Position numbers and translations under genes: made by a program. A stretch of DNA of 64,000 nt from Kordiimonas lipolytica (GTDB lineage: Bacteria; Pseudomonadota; Alphaproteobacteria; Sphingomonadales; Kordiimonadaceae): positions 12,491 to 76,490 of the forward strand of contig NZ_LRUB01000030.1 of assembly GCF_001550065.1 (NCBI RefSeq). Reading direction: 5' to 3'. The notes below the pieces were generated by a model that was not told where the DNA came from, did no database searches, and was given only the letters and a program-made list of their open reading frames with translations. This document shows, piece by piece, positions 44,380 to 54,062 of the stretch (positions are counted from its first letter, which is position 1; every line of letters begins with the position of its first letter).

Positions 44380-46641
44380 TCAAGTCAGCGATGCATGTTC
44401 AGGCCTGATTTGTACCTGCTGCATCAGCGCCTCTACATCCATGGGGAAGGGTTGGTTCTCAGTGATTGAAAGTTGGCCAGTGTAGCCGTTCGCGTCAAGT
44501 GCTGCGGCGAACAAGCCAGATGCTTCTCGCATTAGTGTTTGAGGTAAAGGTTTTTCCGAGCGCATTGCAAGATCAAAGCGGTTTTCGCGTACGAGACCAT
44601 CCAGTTGAATGGCTCCCAGGACAGAAAAACGAACCTCCACCAGAAAACGCTGTGCGCCCTGCATATCATCGCCCTCGTTGCCAGAACCTTGTTTGCCGCC
44701 TCCTGCGCCGTCGTCTCTGGGGGGAGGGCCAAAAAGCATGGCGACCCAAGGCATATCAGGCAGTCGCATTTCAAGGGGTAGAAGGGCCGGCCGCCAATCA
44801 GATGTTGTATCCGTTGCCGCCTGCATCAAACGTGACATGCCGGACTTAAATGCCTCAAATAGGGACTTATTCGATTGTTCCAATACCCGGGCGGCATCTT
44901 GTCCCAGCCATCCTTCCGGGTTGCCGCGTCCTGCGGCACTCAAGAAAAAGAGCAAGCTGTTTGCAAGCTTGCCACCGCCTTGTGCACTTTTGCTTGCCAA
45001 TTGACTTGCCGCGGCAGGATCCGCTCCCATGATGGTCGCAAAGCTTTGTTCCAGTGCAGGCCAGTGATGGGCGCCAAGAGTACTGAGCGCGGTCCCGGCA
45101 GATAGCTGCGCGGTTTGTTCGGCCCTAAGGGGCAAGCCAACTGTTTGTGTTTGGCTCGTTTGCCCAGGGAGAATTTGTATCAGGTCGTCTGTGGTTGGAC
45201 GAAAGCTGTTTGGCATGGTGATAAACAGCTCTCCCTGAGTTGTCTCAATTCGGAAATCAGCGCTGGGCCCTTTGGGCGTAAGGAACGCGCGAACGGTATG
45301 CACGGCCTTGATTTGCGCTTCGCCGGGTATGCCTTGGGGGGCTGCATTCTGGTTTATCTGAATTGTCACCGCACTGCGTTGGCCAGCGCCAGGCGCCGCC
45401 AATATGGCATTGAACGTGGCCTGATGCTCTTTGGGGGCAACGCCCGACAGTGGCTGAATGTCGGATATCTTTACCAATTCACCTGAGAGGTTGTTAGCCT
45501 GAGCGAGGGGAATGACAAAATTACCCTTATTCGTCTCTACAGTGGCTAGCGTGGCCCCGGAAGGGCTTAAGGCGTTTACCGCAAGCGGTAGGGCCTTTGC
45601 ATCCTCAGGCGGTAAGGGGCGAACAGCGAGAACCGTAGCAACTTGGGCCGGAGAAACCTGACTGGTACTGGGATCCATCAGTTGAAGTGAATGCGACTGG
45701 CCGGAGAAAGAGAATGCCCTGATTACTGGACCCAAGCCGTCTTGCGGGCCACTTGTTGTTAGCTCCGTTAGACTGGATTTCGGGATAAGGTGCGTTGCAT
45801 CAAGAGCCTTCGGTGAGGCAGGGTTTTGATTGGTAGCAGGACCATAGCCCGAGCCCCTGCTGCGGTTTCCTTGCTGCGCGGCTATCAGGGTTGCCAAGTC
45901 CGGGCTGCTATTGCGGCTGGCCAGAAAGTCAGGATTACCTGTTTGTTCAGCAGGTGAGCCAGTTACCTGAGCATGGGGCGCTTGTTGTGCCTCAGGGGCA
46001 GGGGGCGACTTTGGATAGTATTGTGCGGGCTGGGTTGAGCTACCGCCTTGGGCGGAACGACCAAGCATGCTTGCCAAGGCGTCGCTGGTAGTACTGGATA
46101 TATTTTTTGTTTGAACGGCAGGCCCATATCCCGTTTTCTCAGGAAGAGGGGCTGGGTTCTGCTGTGTCTCATTAGTTTGAGGCTGCTGTTTCGCATGAAT
46201 TGCAATAACTACCAGGGCAAGCCTGATCGGTGGGTCGATGGTATGCCCATTGCGCTCATGGAGGTCTGCTGCCAATTTATGTCCGGCTTCAATGATTTCC
46301 AACCTGACGTCGTCGCCTGGGCGCAGTCCCGCATCGGGGCGCAAGGCGAATGTCGCTGTTTCCGTAACAATGATCGGACGGCCTTCATTGTCGATTTTTT
46401 TTACCTGTTCCTTTAGCCGCTCTCCGACTTCCAGGTGAGCCGCTGTTGCGGATATGGAAACGGCGGGCTCTCGGCTCCGGAGGTGCTCAGCCTGTTCGTG
46501 TTTTGAGGAACTTTCGCCCTTATGTTCACGAGCCTCGGTCTGGGCCTGCTGAGGATCCTTTGACACAGCACTGGTCTTGCCGGTCGTTCTGGCGACCGGG
46601 TCGACGGGTTTAGGCAGTGGAGGCCCGGATATATCACTCAT
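44380..46641 (-). CDS. FliK-like flagellar protein (second hook-length-type protein)
   Basis: 753 residues. The first 480 or so are Gln/Pro/Ser/Ala-rich and low in complexity. The C-terminal part (about 620-745), with FLVEVRFSVLGAIQLDGLVRENRFDLAM and a long final helix, follows the layout of the FliK hook-length domain, where the conserved LG sits between a basic and an acidic strand. It differs from the clearer FliK at 59.6-61.4 kb. Being last in the flhA-flhF-flhG run supports a flagellar role. It could be a hook-length or secretion-switch factor; confidence in the exact role is low. Confidence 0.6.
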   Translation of the reverse strand: MSDISGPPLPKPVDPVARTTGKTSAVSKDPQQAQTEAREHKGESSSKHEQAEHLRSREPAVSISATAAHLEVGERLKEQVKKIDNEGRPIIVTETATFALRPDAGLRPGDDVRLEIIEAGHKLAADLHERNGHTIDPPIRLALVVIAIHAKQQPQTNETQQNPAPLPEKTGYGPAVQTKNISSTTSDALASMLGRSAQGGSSTQPAQYYPKSPPAPEAQQAPHAQVTGSPAEQTGNPDFLASRNSSPDLATLIAAQQGNRSRGSGYGPATNQNPASPKALDATHLIPKSSLTELTTSGPQDGLGPVIRAFSFSGQSHSLQLMDPSTSQVSPAQVATVLAVRPLPPEDAKALPLAVNALSPSGATLATVETNKGNFVIPLAQANNLSGELVKISDIQPLSGVAPKEHQATFNAILAAPGAGQRSAVTIQINQNAAPQGIPGEAQIKAVHTVRAFLTPKGPSADFRIETTQGELFITMPNSFRPTTDDLIQILPGQTSQTQTVGLPLRAEQTAQLSAGTALSTLGAHHWPALEQSFATIMGADPAAASQLASKSAQGGGKLANSLLFFLSAAGRGNPEGWLGQDAARVLEQSNKSLFEAFKSGMSRLMQAATDTTSDWRPALLPLEMRLPDMPWVAMLFGPPPRDDGAGGGKQGSGNEGDDMQGAQRFLVEVRFSVLGAIQLDGLVRENRFDLAMRSEKPLPQTLMREASGLFAAALDANGYTGQLSITENQPFPMDVEALMQQVQIRPEHASLT

Positions 46642-46682
46642 TCCGCAGTCCTTCGCGTTCGAAGCTGCTTCAGTGGGTACGC

Positions 46683-47471
46683 TTAGCGTCCGGTAATGGC
46701 TGCAGCCAGAGCCTTAATGTCCGAAGCCGCTTCTGATTGAGGGTGCCTGATCAGAAGGGGGACTTGCGACCTAATCGAGTCAACGACCTTTGGGTCATTC
46801 TTGATAATACCGGTAAGTGGCGGTGAAATCTTCAAAAATCCTTCGCACGCACGTTTGATGGCAGCGAATGCCTTTTCGCCTTCTTTCTTCGAAGCCACAT
46901 TATTCACTACGATCGAGATATCAGCGTTCGGGTTGCGCATATGCGTCACTTTGATGAATGCGTACGCATCCGTGAGAGATGTAGGGTCCGCGGTCATCAC
47001 CACCAAAATTCGTCCCCTGTGCTTGGAAAGGGTGGTCACAGAGGGGTCGATACCTGCCGCCAGATCAAGCAAGACATGGTCGTAATTTTCCGCAAGCTGG
47101 GTCAGGTCGTTACGCATGCCAACCAATGTTTCCTTCGAGAGGGAACCAAGGGCACCGGATCCAGATTTGCCTGGAAGTACGTCAAATCCAGCCCCAGTGC
47201 TGTCGGTAAAGGGCACGATGGTTTCCGCCATTGTCGCGTCCTTGGTGATGACCTGCCCAAGGTCTCTTTCTGGCATCATACCAAGCTGAATATCGACATT
47301 GGCGAGGCCCAGGTCACCATCAAACAAAAGTACTTTCTTTCCTGCGTGGGCCAAGGCATGGGCCAGAGATACCGAAACCCATGTTTTCCCGACACCGCCT
47401 TTTCCGGACGCGATTGTTATCAGGCGCCGTTCAAGGGTTTCTTTGCGATCTAATGCAACAAAATCATTCAT
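46683..47471 (-). CDS. flhG: FlhG/FleN MinD-type ATPase
   Basis: 262 residues. ParA/MinD ATPase with deviant Walker A ASGKGGVGKTWVS, switch I FDGDLGLANVDIQLG and Walker B VLLDLAAGI. FlhG limits flagellar number by activating the GTPase of FlhF. A C-terminal amphipathic helix is short. ATG overlaps the flhF stop (ATGA on the minus strand), so the two are coupled. The FlhF-FlhG pair is typical of polar flagellation. Confidence 0.93.
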   Translation of the reverse strand: MNDFVALDRKETLERRLITIASGKGGVGKTWVSVSLAHALAHAGKKVLLFDGDLGLANVDIQLGMMPERDLGQVITKDATMAETIVPFTDSTGAGFDVLPGKSGSGALGSLSKETLVGMRNDLTQLAENYDHVLLDLAAGIDPSVTTLSKHRGRILVVMTADPTSLTDAYAFIKVTHMRNPNADISIVVNNVASKKEGEKAFAAIKRACEGFLKISPPLTGIIKNDPKVVDSIRSQVPLLIRHPQSEAASDIKALAAAITGR

Positions 47472-48487
47472 GATTTCTCATCCGTCAGTGTGTCGGCTTT
47501 GCTTCGACGAGGTAAGGCTGTTATCAGCTTGGAAAGAGCCATTGGTGTGGCGGGATCAAGGCCATCGGCCACAAAGGGGCTTCTGCTAAGTGCTGCCAAA
47601 GCCAGGTAGCCAGGGCGTGCAGCCATGATAATGCTGGCATACCGCCTGGCAGCATCGAGCCGTGTTGCGATGAAGCGTTGGCACCCTAGCCGGGAAAAGA
47701 CTCCTGCGATTTCCTGTGCGTCCAGGGCATCCAGGCCCGCTGGCATTACCAAAACCGGTTCCGCATCGACGGCTCGGATAAAGCCGAGAATTTCACGCAG
47801 TTCATCCATATCAAACGGGTTCGTGCCCGGTGTATCAATGATGGTCAGACCGTCTTTGTTGCTGTGTGACCGGAGCACCGCAGCGAGTTCTTCGGGCGAT
47901 GCCGCTGTTGACACTGTTTGTTTCATCAGTTGAGCGAAATGATCCAGCTGCTGGATACCTGTTGCCTTCACCGTATCCGTCGAAATCAAGTTGATAGGCC
48001 GTTCGTGCAGAACGGCGTCAGCTGTAAGCTTGGCAGCACAAATGGTTTTGCCGGCACCCGGTGGGCCAACCAGCATGATCGGGCGTGTTGTACTGTCGGT
48101 TAATGGACTGAAGCGGATGGCGGTTTCCAGCGCGACTGAAAAGGCGTCAACAAGACTGCCGCCACCGACAGCACGGGCAGCCTCGCTAATATGAGATGCA
48201 GTCTCAAAAGGGAGCCCATGATGATTCAGAACAGCATTAATATCTGCTGTATCGAAATCCCGGGCTTGCGGAACTGGGTGTGAAATCTCGAACGCAGCAG
48301 GTGTCTGTTTGGGTTCTGGGGCATGGTCAGGTGGTTTAGGCGTCGCGCCAGCCTCAAGAGCCGCGGTCACCCTGACGCCGCTTTTGCCTTCTTCTATCTG
48401 TATGATGATGGCATCCGGTCCGAGCTCGTTTCGGACCAGCCCCATTACCTCCGACATCGTCTTGGCATGAAAGGTTTTTAACCGCAT
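47468..48487 (-). CDS. flhF: FlhF-like SRP-type GTPase, divergent G motifs
   Basis: 339 residues: N-terminal B region (MRLKTFHAKTMSEVMGLVRNELGPDAIII), N domain, and GTPase domain with P loop VGPPGAGKTICAA. The other G motifs depart from the family: DTVKATG instead of DTYRIGA, IIDTPGTN instead of DTAGRS, and ATRLDAARR instead of TKLDE. FlhF marks the cell pole for flagellar assembly. Position between flhA and flhG supports the call; the altered motifs may change nucleotide handling. Confidence 0.88.
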   Translation of the reverse strand: MRLKTFHAKTMSEVMGLVRNELGPDAIIIQIEEGKSGVRVTAALEAGATPKPPDHAPEPKQTPAAFEISHPVPQARDFDTADINAVLNHHGLPFETASHISEAARAVGGGSLVDAFSVALETAIRFSPLTDSTTRPIMLVGPPGAGKTICAAKLTADAVLHERPINLISTDTVKATGIQQLDHFAQLMKQTVSTAASPEELAAVLRSHSNKDGLTIIDTPGTNPFDMDELREILGFIRAVDAEPVLVMPAGLDALDAQEIAGVFSRLGCQRFIATRLDAARRYASIIMAARPGYLALAALSRSPFVADGLDPATPMALSKLITALPRRSKADTLTDEKS

Positions 48488-48533
48488 TGCGCTTTATTGT
48501 CCTTAAGTGAGCCGGCACTGGCTCAGATACTTA

Positions 48534-50657
48534 TTAAATCTGGCCAAGTGTCCGAATCTTGGCTTGCGGATGAATTTCGTTCTGGCTCATGACAACGGTC
48601 GCGGGGCGGAACCGCTCAACAATCGACCTGACATAGGGACGCACCAGCGGGCTTGTCAACAGGACGGGCGCTTCGCCCCGTTCTGCCTGCTGGTCGTACA
48701 CCATGCGCACGGAGTTGATAAATTCCTGCAGTCGCGTGGGCGCCATTGCCAATTGTCTCTCTTCGCCTTGGCCAACGAGACTTTCCGCAAACGCCTGTTC
48801 CCATTCTGTAGAAAGGGTTATGAGCGGCACCAAGCCTTCGGCATTGGAGTAGGCGGCGCATAGCTGCCTTGCCAGCCTGGTGCGGACATGTTCGGTGATG
48901 GCGACGATGTTTTGTGTGAACCCCGTCGCTTCGGCCACACCTTCAAGGATAGTCGGCAAGTCACGAATGGAAATCCGCTCCGTAAGCAGGGACTGGAGTA
49001 CCCTTTGAATGCCCGATGTTGTGATCTGGTTGGGCACAATGTCGGCCACCAGTTTCTGGTGGTCTGATGGCAGATCGTCCAGCAACTTCTGTGTTTCTGC
49101 GTACGAGAGCAGGTCAGCCATATTGTCTTTGATGACTTCCGTCAGGTGCGTTGTGATGACCGTGGCTGCGTCCACAACAGTGTATCCGCGGAAACTGGCT
49201 TCTTCGCGCGCGCCAGGATCCACCCAGGTCGCAGGAAGGCCGAAGGCAGGTTCAGTTGTCGCCTCGCCTGGTATCTGTACCGGTTGTCCCTGAGGGTCCA
49301 TCACCAGGAGCATGCCGGGACGAATGTCACCGCGACCGACTTCAGTTTCTTTGACACGAAGCACGTATGAATTTGCGGGCAACTGCATATTATCCAATAT
49401 GCGGACAGAGGGCATAACGAAGCCCATCTCTGTCGCCAGTTGGCGCCTAAGTGCCTTGATCTGGTCGGTGAGCCGGAAGCCGCTGTCGTCATTGATAAGG
49501 GTCAACAGCCCATAACCAAGCTCAAGCCTGAGCTGGTCGATGGCCAGTGCAGAAGTAATAGGCTCCTCTGCGGGAACGGCGGCTTTCTTTTCGGCACTCT
49601 CCGCAATAGCAACCTGCTTTGCCTCTTGGGATTTCTTGCTGGTCAGAAGATAGGCAGAAACACCCAGGATAGAGCCAAAAAGGGCGAAGGGCATGAGCGG
49701 AAGACCTGGCATTAACCCCATGGCAAGAAGAAGCCCGCTTGAGACACCCAGAGCCCGCGGATAGCCGCTCAGTTGTCCGAACAGGGCCTTGTCTGTAGCG
49801 CCGGAAACGCCGGCCTTGGTTACCAACAGGCCTGCGGACGTGGATACGATTAGTGCTGGAATTTGTGATACCAGCCCGTCACCCACGGTAAGGATAGTAT
49901 AGCGGTTAACAGCGTCGCCAAAGCTAATATCGTTTATAACAACACCAACGATGATGCCACCAACAATATTGATTATGGTGATGAGAAGTCCCGCGATTGC
50001 GTCACCGCGGACAAATTTTGCAGCACCATCCATCGAACCGAAAAAGGTGCTTTCATCCTCAAGTTCCTGGCGGCGGCGTCTTGCTTCGGGTTCATCAATA
50101 AGGCCTGCGGACATGTCGGCATCAATGGCCATCTGCTTGCCGGGCATGGCATCCAAGCTGAAGCGCGCGGCAACTTCTGCGATACGACCGGAGCCCTTTG
50201 TGATGACCACAAAATTTACGATCACAAGGATGGCAAAGACAATGATACCAATGACAACCTGGCCCCCCATCAGAAAGTTGCCGAAAGCCTCGATTACCTT
50301 GCCTGCTGCATCGGTGCCTGTATGTCCTTCGGATAGAATAAGCCGGGTCGACGCCAGGTTCAGCGAGAGGCGCAACATGGTTGCGATCAGCAAGATGGTA
50401 GGGAAGCTGCTCATTTGCAGCGGTTTTTGAATGAACAGGGTCGTCATCATCACCATAACAGAAAAGGTGATAGATGCTGCCAGCATGATGTCCAGCAACC
50501 AGCCAGGCATCGGCATGATTAACATCATGATGATAGTCACCATGCCCAGCGCGAAGGCGATGTCAGAGCTCTTCATGCCAGACAGCACGGCACCGACGTT
50601 CAGTCCGCCCTGGGCACCTGAATTGTCCTGCTGCCCACCTGGAGCTGAATCATTCAT
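48534..50657 (-). CDS. flhA: Flagellar export gate protein FlhA
   Basis: 707 residues, normal length. N-terminal half has eight membrane segments including the FHIPEP-like loop region (ARFSLDAMPGKQMAIDADMSAG), and the C-terminal cytosolic domain forms the nine-subunit ring that receives chaperone-substrate complexes. Start MNDSAPGGQQ is a short polar tail before the first membrane segment. Belongs to the flhA-flhF-flhG run. flhB, fliP, fliQ and fliR, the other gate genes, are outside the window. Confidence 0.97.
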   Translation of the reverse strand: MNDSAPGGQQDNSGAQGGLNVGAVLSGMKSSDIAFALGMVTIIMMLIMPMPGWLLDIMLAASITFSVMVMMTTLFIQKPLQMSSFPTILLIATMLRLSLNLASTRLILSEGHTGTDAAGKVIEAFGNFLMGGQVVIGIIVFAILVIVNFVVITKGSGRIAEVAARFSLDAMPGKQMAIDADMSAGLIDEPEARRRRQELEDESTFFGSMDGAAKFVRGDAIAGLLITIINIVGGIIVGVVINDISFGDAVNRYTILTVGDGLVSQIPALIVSTSAGLLVTKAGVSGATDKALFGQLSGYPRALGVSSGLLLAMGLMPGLPLMPFALFGSILGVSAYLLTSKKSQEAKQVAIAESAEKKAAVPAEEPITSALAIDQLRLELGYGLLTLINDDSGFRLTDQIKALRRQLATEMGFVMPSVRILDNMQLPANSYVLRVKETEVGRGDIRPGMLLVMDPQGQPVQIPGEATTEPAFGLPATWVDPGAREEASFRGYTVVDAATVITTHLTEVIKDNMADLLSYAETQKLLDDLPSDHQKLVADIVPNQITTSGIQRVLQSLLTERISIRDLPTILEGVAEATGFTQNIVAITEHVRTRLARQLCAAYSNAEGLVPLITLSTEWEQAFAESLVGQGEERQLAMAPTRLQEFINSVRMVYDQQAERGEAPVLLTSPLVRPYVRSIVERFRPATVVMSQNEIHPQAKIRTLGQI

Positions 50658-50690
50658 TGTTTGTCACTCATTGGCAGTTCGGTTCCTGCA

Positions 50691-52091
50691 CTAAACAGAA
50701 GCGCGGTGGTTGTTGTCGCCCGGCTGGGGAACCGAAACACCGTCTGCATGGTACTGGTTTAGCTTGTTTCTAAGTGTCCGGATGGAGATTCCCAAAATGT
50801 TAGCTGCGTGGGTACGGTTGCCCAGGCAATGCTTCAATGTATCTATAATCAGATCCCGTTCTACTTCGGCGACGGTCTTGCCAACAAGCGTTGCGGCCAC
50901 TTCCGCGTCTATACCGCCTTCTTCCCCCATACTACTTTGAGGCTGGCTTTCCGGTGCGCGGCTTTCGCCCGAGCCGGTAACAGCCAGATTGCCGCTGGCG
51001 TCTGGAAGAAGTACGGCTGCCGCGGAAATCTCGTCACCCGTAGCAAGCAGAACAGACCGGTGCATGGTGTTTTCCAGTTCACGGACGTTACCTGGCCAGT
51101 TATGCGCCTTGAGAACCTTCATGGCGTCGGCGCTGATCGGGCGTTCCTCTACCTGATTTACTTCGGCATATTTCTTGGCAAAATATTCTGCCAGGGCCTG
51201 AATATCTAATGGACGTTCCCGCAAGGGAGGGACGCGCAGGTTCACGACGTTGAGACGGAAGAACAGGTCTTCCCGGAATTTGCCATCCTTGACGTCGTCC
51301 TGAAGATTTCTGTTGGATGTAGCAATAATCCGAATGTTTACATTGACAGGCTTTGAGCCACCTACCCGGTCAATCTGGCGTTCCTGAATGGCGCGCAGGA
51401 GCTTTGCCTGCAGGCGCACATCCATCTCCGAAATCTCATCAAGCAGAAGAGTGCCGCCATCTGCTTCTTCGAACTTACCGATCCGACGGGCTACTGCTCC
51501 AGTGAAGGCTCCTTTTTCGTGGCCAAACAGTTCGGATTCCAGAAGGTTTTCGGGGATGGCAGCACAGTTAACCGCTACAAAGGGTTTGTTCGCCCGACGA
51601 CTTTTCTGGTGTACGAAGCGTGCCATTACTTCCTTACCGGTACCAGACTCCCCGGTAATAAGGATGCTGGCTTCAGACGGGGCTACTTGTTCGGCCAGGG
51701 CAGCAACATTTTTCATTATAGCGTCACGGTAAATGAAGGACTGGCTATCTTCCGCAACAGCTTCAAGAACAGCAGCGATCAGCTCTGCATCAGGCGGCAG
51801 AGGGATATACTCTTTTGCTCCGCCTCGAATGGCCGCTGCAGCTGTTTTGGGGTCGGTTCCTATGCCACAGGCGACCACAGGAATGGAAAAGTGCTCTGCC
51901 CGAAGCTTTGGAATTAGCCCCGGAATGTCGAGCGAGATTTCAACCATCAACAGGTCTGCGCCACGGCTCCTTAGGATTGAAAGAGCAGTGTCAGTGTCGG
52001 GCGCGTGAGTTACCTGGGCCCCGCGGTCCATCGCAATCTGGCTGGCGGCACCCAACTGGCCATTAAGAGTTCCCACAATCAGCAGTCGCAT
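50691..52091 (-). CDS. flbD: Sigma-54 activator FlbD, degenerate receiver
   Basis: 466 residues: receiver-like domain (about 1-120) lacking the acidic pair (LLIVGTLNG) and the phospho-acceptor Asp ([10 protein letters not shown]), AAA+ domain with [15 protein letters not shown] and the sigma-54 contact loop GAFTGA intact, and a Fis-type HTH ([24 protein letters not shown]). FlbD turns on sigma-54 class III and IV flagellar genes after basal-body assembly; in Caulobacter the partner FliX, not phosphorylation, controls it. A sigma-54 promoter upstream of fliK in this window is a likely target. GGAGACTATAAA precedes ATG. Confidence 0.93.
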   Translation of the reverse strand: MRLLIVGTLNGQLGAASQIAMDRGAQVTHAPDTDTALSILRSRGADLLMVEISLDIPGLIPKLRAEHFSIPVVACGIGTDPKTAAAAIRGGAKEYIPLPPDAELIAAVLEAVAEDSQSFIYRDAIMKNVAALAEQVAPSEASILITGESGTGKEVMARFVHQKSRRANKPFVAVNCAAIPENLLESELFGHEKGAFTGAVARRIGKFEEADGGTLLLDEISEMDVRLQAKLLRAIQERQIDRVGGSKPVNVNIRIIATSNRNLQDDVKDGKFREDLFFRLNVVNLRVPPLRERPLDIQALAEYFAKKYAEVNQVEERPISADAMKVLKAHNWPGNVRELENTMHRSVLLATGDEISAAAVLLPDASGNLAVTGSGESRAPESQPQSSMGEEGGIDAEVAATLVGKTVAEVERDLIIDTLKHCLGNRTHAANILGISIRTLRNKLNQYHADGVSVPQPGDNNHRASV

Positions 52092-52182
52092 TTTATAGTC
52101 TCCGTTACATCAACCCGTTTTCTCCGCGGGTCATGCGGTTCAATTCTTTTCTTGACCTTGCAAATTTTGTTTCGGCTTGCAG

Positions 52183-52947
52183 TCATTTGAAAAAGGTTAT
52201 CCTTTGTGCTGGCGGCAATACGGTATTCAAGAGCATTTCCAAGCGCCGCGGGTTTTCCTTGCGGCGGATCGATGTTGCGCCCATGGCATAAAGGTTGTTC
52301 ACCAAAGCCTCTTCATCTGTGCAGTGCTCAGTTTTTGCTGCCAGCGGAATGAAAAACAGGTGCGCCATCAGCGCGCCGTAGAAGGTGGTCAGTAGCGCCA
52401 CCGCCATAGCCGGTCCAATCTCTGCCGGATTGTCCAAGTTACCCAGCATTCTGACCAAGCCAATAAGCGTGCCGATCAAACCCATAGCAGGCGCCACGTC
52501 GCCAGCCCGCCTCAGGAAGTCAACAGACCTCATATGGCGAGAGGATGCCGAGCTCGCTTCACGCCGCAAGATTTGCTCAATCTCTTCCGGCTCCGTGCCA
52601 TCAACGACAAGCTGGATGGCTTTCATCAGAAACGGCGTATCTTTCAACTTCGGCAATAGGCGCTCCAGCAACAAAATGTCGTTATGTTTCCGTGCCTCGA
52701 CAGCAATCTTCATTATTTTGACAGCCTCATCCGACGGGTCGCGTTGGCCATGGCGCAGCAAGGTCCAGATGTTCACCGGTAACGTCATCATCTCCTGAAA
52801 GCGGAAGCTGATGGCCGTAACGGCGAAAGTTCCCAGAACAACGATCATGACGCCCTGCAGGTTTATGAATGCCCAGGGAGAACCGCCGAGCCAGATCGCG
52901 CCAGCAACCAGCAGGAAGGCCGTCAACATACCCAAAATCGTGCTCAT
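52183..52947 (-). CDS. motA: Flagellar stator protein MotA
   Basis: 254 residues with four membrane segments and the cytosolic loop between 2 and 3 that contacts FliG (EARKHNDILLLERLLPKLKDTPF). The MotA/TolQ/ExbB block GDVAPAMGLIGTLIGLVRMLGNLDNP is present. It is the PomA/short MotA type. ATG at 52947 has AAGGGGG upstream; the frame opens to 52992 inside fliN. No motB follows; the partner must be encoded elsewhere. Confidence 0.92.
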   Translation of the reverse strand: MSTILGMLTAFLLVAGAIWLGGSPWAFINLQGVMIVVLGTFAVTAISFRFQEMMTLPVNIWTLLRHGQRDPSDEAVKIMKIAVEARKHNDILLLERLLPKLKDTPFLMKAIQLVVDGTEPEEIEQILRREASSASSRHMRSVDFLRRAGDVAPAMGLIGTLIGLVRMLGNLDNPAEIGPAMAVALLTTFYGALMAHLFFIPLAAKTEHCTDEEALVNNLYAMGATSIRRKENPRRLEMLLNTVLPPAQRITFFK

Positions 52948-52975
52948 AGGCCGTCTGCCCCCTTGATCCGCGAAC

Positions 52976-53335
52976 CTAGTTCGCGCCGCCATCCAGCTTG
53001 ATGATTTCGGTCATTGTTACGCCCAGGTGGTCTTCCACCAGGACAACTTCACCACGAGCCACTAGCCTGTTGTTGACGTAAATGTCGATGGCCTCACCGA
53101 CTTTCCTGTCAAGTTCCACAACGGCCCCAGGGGCCAGCTTCAGCAATTGGCTGACTTCAAGGGTCGACTTTCCGAGAACCGCCTGAACGCGTACCGGAAC
53201 ATCAAATACCGGCTCTAATTCTTGCGCCGAGCGGACTTGCCCGTCTTCCTTGGGTGCAAGGTCCGGGCTACGGCTTGTGCCATCGTCCAGGTTCTGCAAG
53301 CCAACGTCGCCTGAATTTTCGTCTTCGTCTGCCAT
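52976..53335 (-). CDS. fliN: Flagellar switch protein FliN
   Basis: 119 residues: acidic N-terminal tail (MADEDENSGDVG) and C-terminal SpoA domain with VPVRVQAVLGKSTLEVSQLLKLAPGAVVELDRKVGE and the final VVLVEDHLGVTMTEI. Part of the C ring that carries the CheY switch signal. ATG at 53335 follows AAGGA by eight bases; the TTG one codon earlier is not needed. fliM is absent from this run. Confidence 0.95.
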   Translation of the reverse strand: MADEDENSGDVGLQNLDDGTSRSPDLAPKEDGQVRSAQELEPVFDVPVRVQAVLGKSTLEVSQLLKLAPGAVVELDRKVGEAIDIYVNNRLVARGEVVLVEDHLGVTMTEIIKLDGGAN

Positions 53336-53346
53336 CAAATAATTCC

Positions 53347-54045
53347 TTATTCAGGTCCACCTGCAGCAAGTTGCTCAATAGCTTCCTCTGTTTCAGGGTT
53401 TGTTTCTTCCGCAGTCGCGGATTTGGCGCCATTGTCAGCGTCAGACATGACAAAGCGCTGCACCGCTGTTTCAACTTCACGCATGATGGTGTCATGCTTG
53501 CGTTCGGTGCCGCCGTCGGGCCATTCCACCCGACAGTCCTGAGGGCCTAGGCCCGGCTCTCCGATCAATACGATATCACCGGGAAATCCGGTTGATGCTT
53601 TCAGGTCTTCAAGCCGCTCATTGACTGGGTCGAGCAGCGATTCCGAGACCCTTACCACCAAGCGCGGTTCCTTGTTCGCTGTCGCCAGGCAGTCTTCTAT
53701 CAGGGCTTCAATTTCAGCCATTGGGTGTGCCCTGATAAGGGCTGGCGAGAGCTTTGATGCAATCGCATAGGCCAGTTGCACCATTTCCTGTTTGATGCCG
53801 GATTCCAGCTGTGACTTCTGCGAGAAAAGGGCATGGGCAGCTTGAGCAACCTGGCTCAAGGTTTCTTGGGTGGCCGCTTCAATATCATTTAGGGCCTGCT
53901 TTCGACCTTCCTCAAAGCCGTGGGCATAAGCTTCAGACTTGATTTGCTCTGTATCCGCGCGAAGGCGGTCAAGTTCTTCGTCGAAGCGGCTCTTTGCACC
54001 GCCGTCGAAGGCTTGATCAAATCGATATTTTACAGGTTCAGCCAT
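53347..54045 (-). CDS. fliH: Flagellar export regulator FliH
   Basis: 232 residues: N-terminal helix with repeated small residues (YAHGFEEGRKQALNDIEAATQ), central coiled coil, and C-terminal domain (PRLVVRVSESLLDPVNERLEDL ... CRVEWPDGGTERKHDTIMREVETAVQRF) matching the FliH/V-ATPase E-subunit peripheral stalk. It tethers FliI to the C ring. A Glu-rich tail follows. Placed between fliG and fliN. Confidence 0.9.
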   Translation of the reverse strand: MAEPVKYRFDQAFDGGAKSRFDEELDRLRADTEQIKSEAYAHGFEEGRKQALNDIEAATQETLSQVAQAAHALFSQKSQLESGIKQEMVQLAYAIASKLSPALIRAHPMAEIEALIEDCLATANKEPRLVVRVSESLLDPVNERLEDLKASTGFPGDIVLIGEPGLGPQDCRVEWPDGGTERKHDTIMREVETAVQRFVMSDADNGAKSATAEETNPETEEAIEQLAAGGPE

Positions 54046-54062
54046 TCGTTCTCATGCCACTT

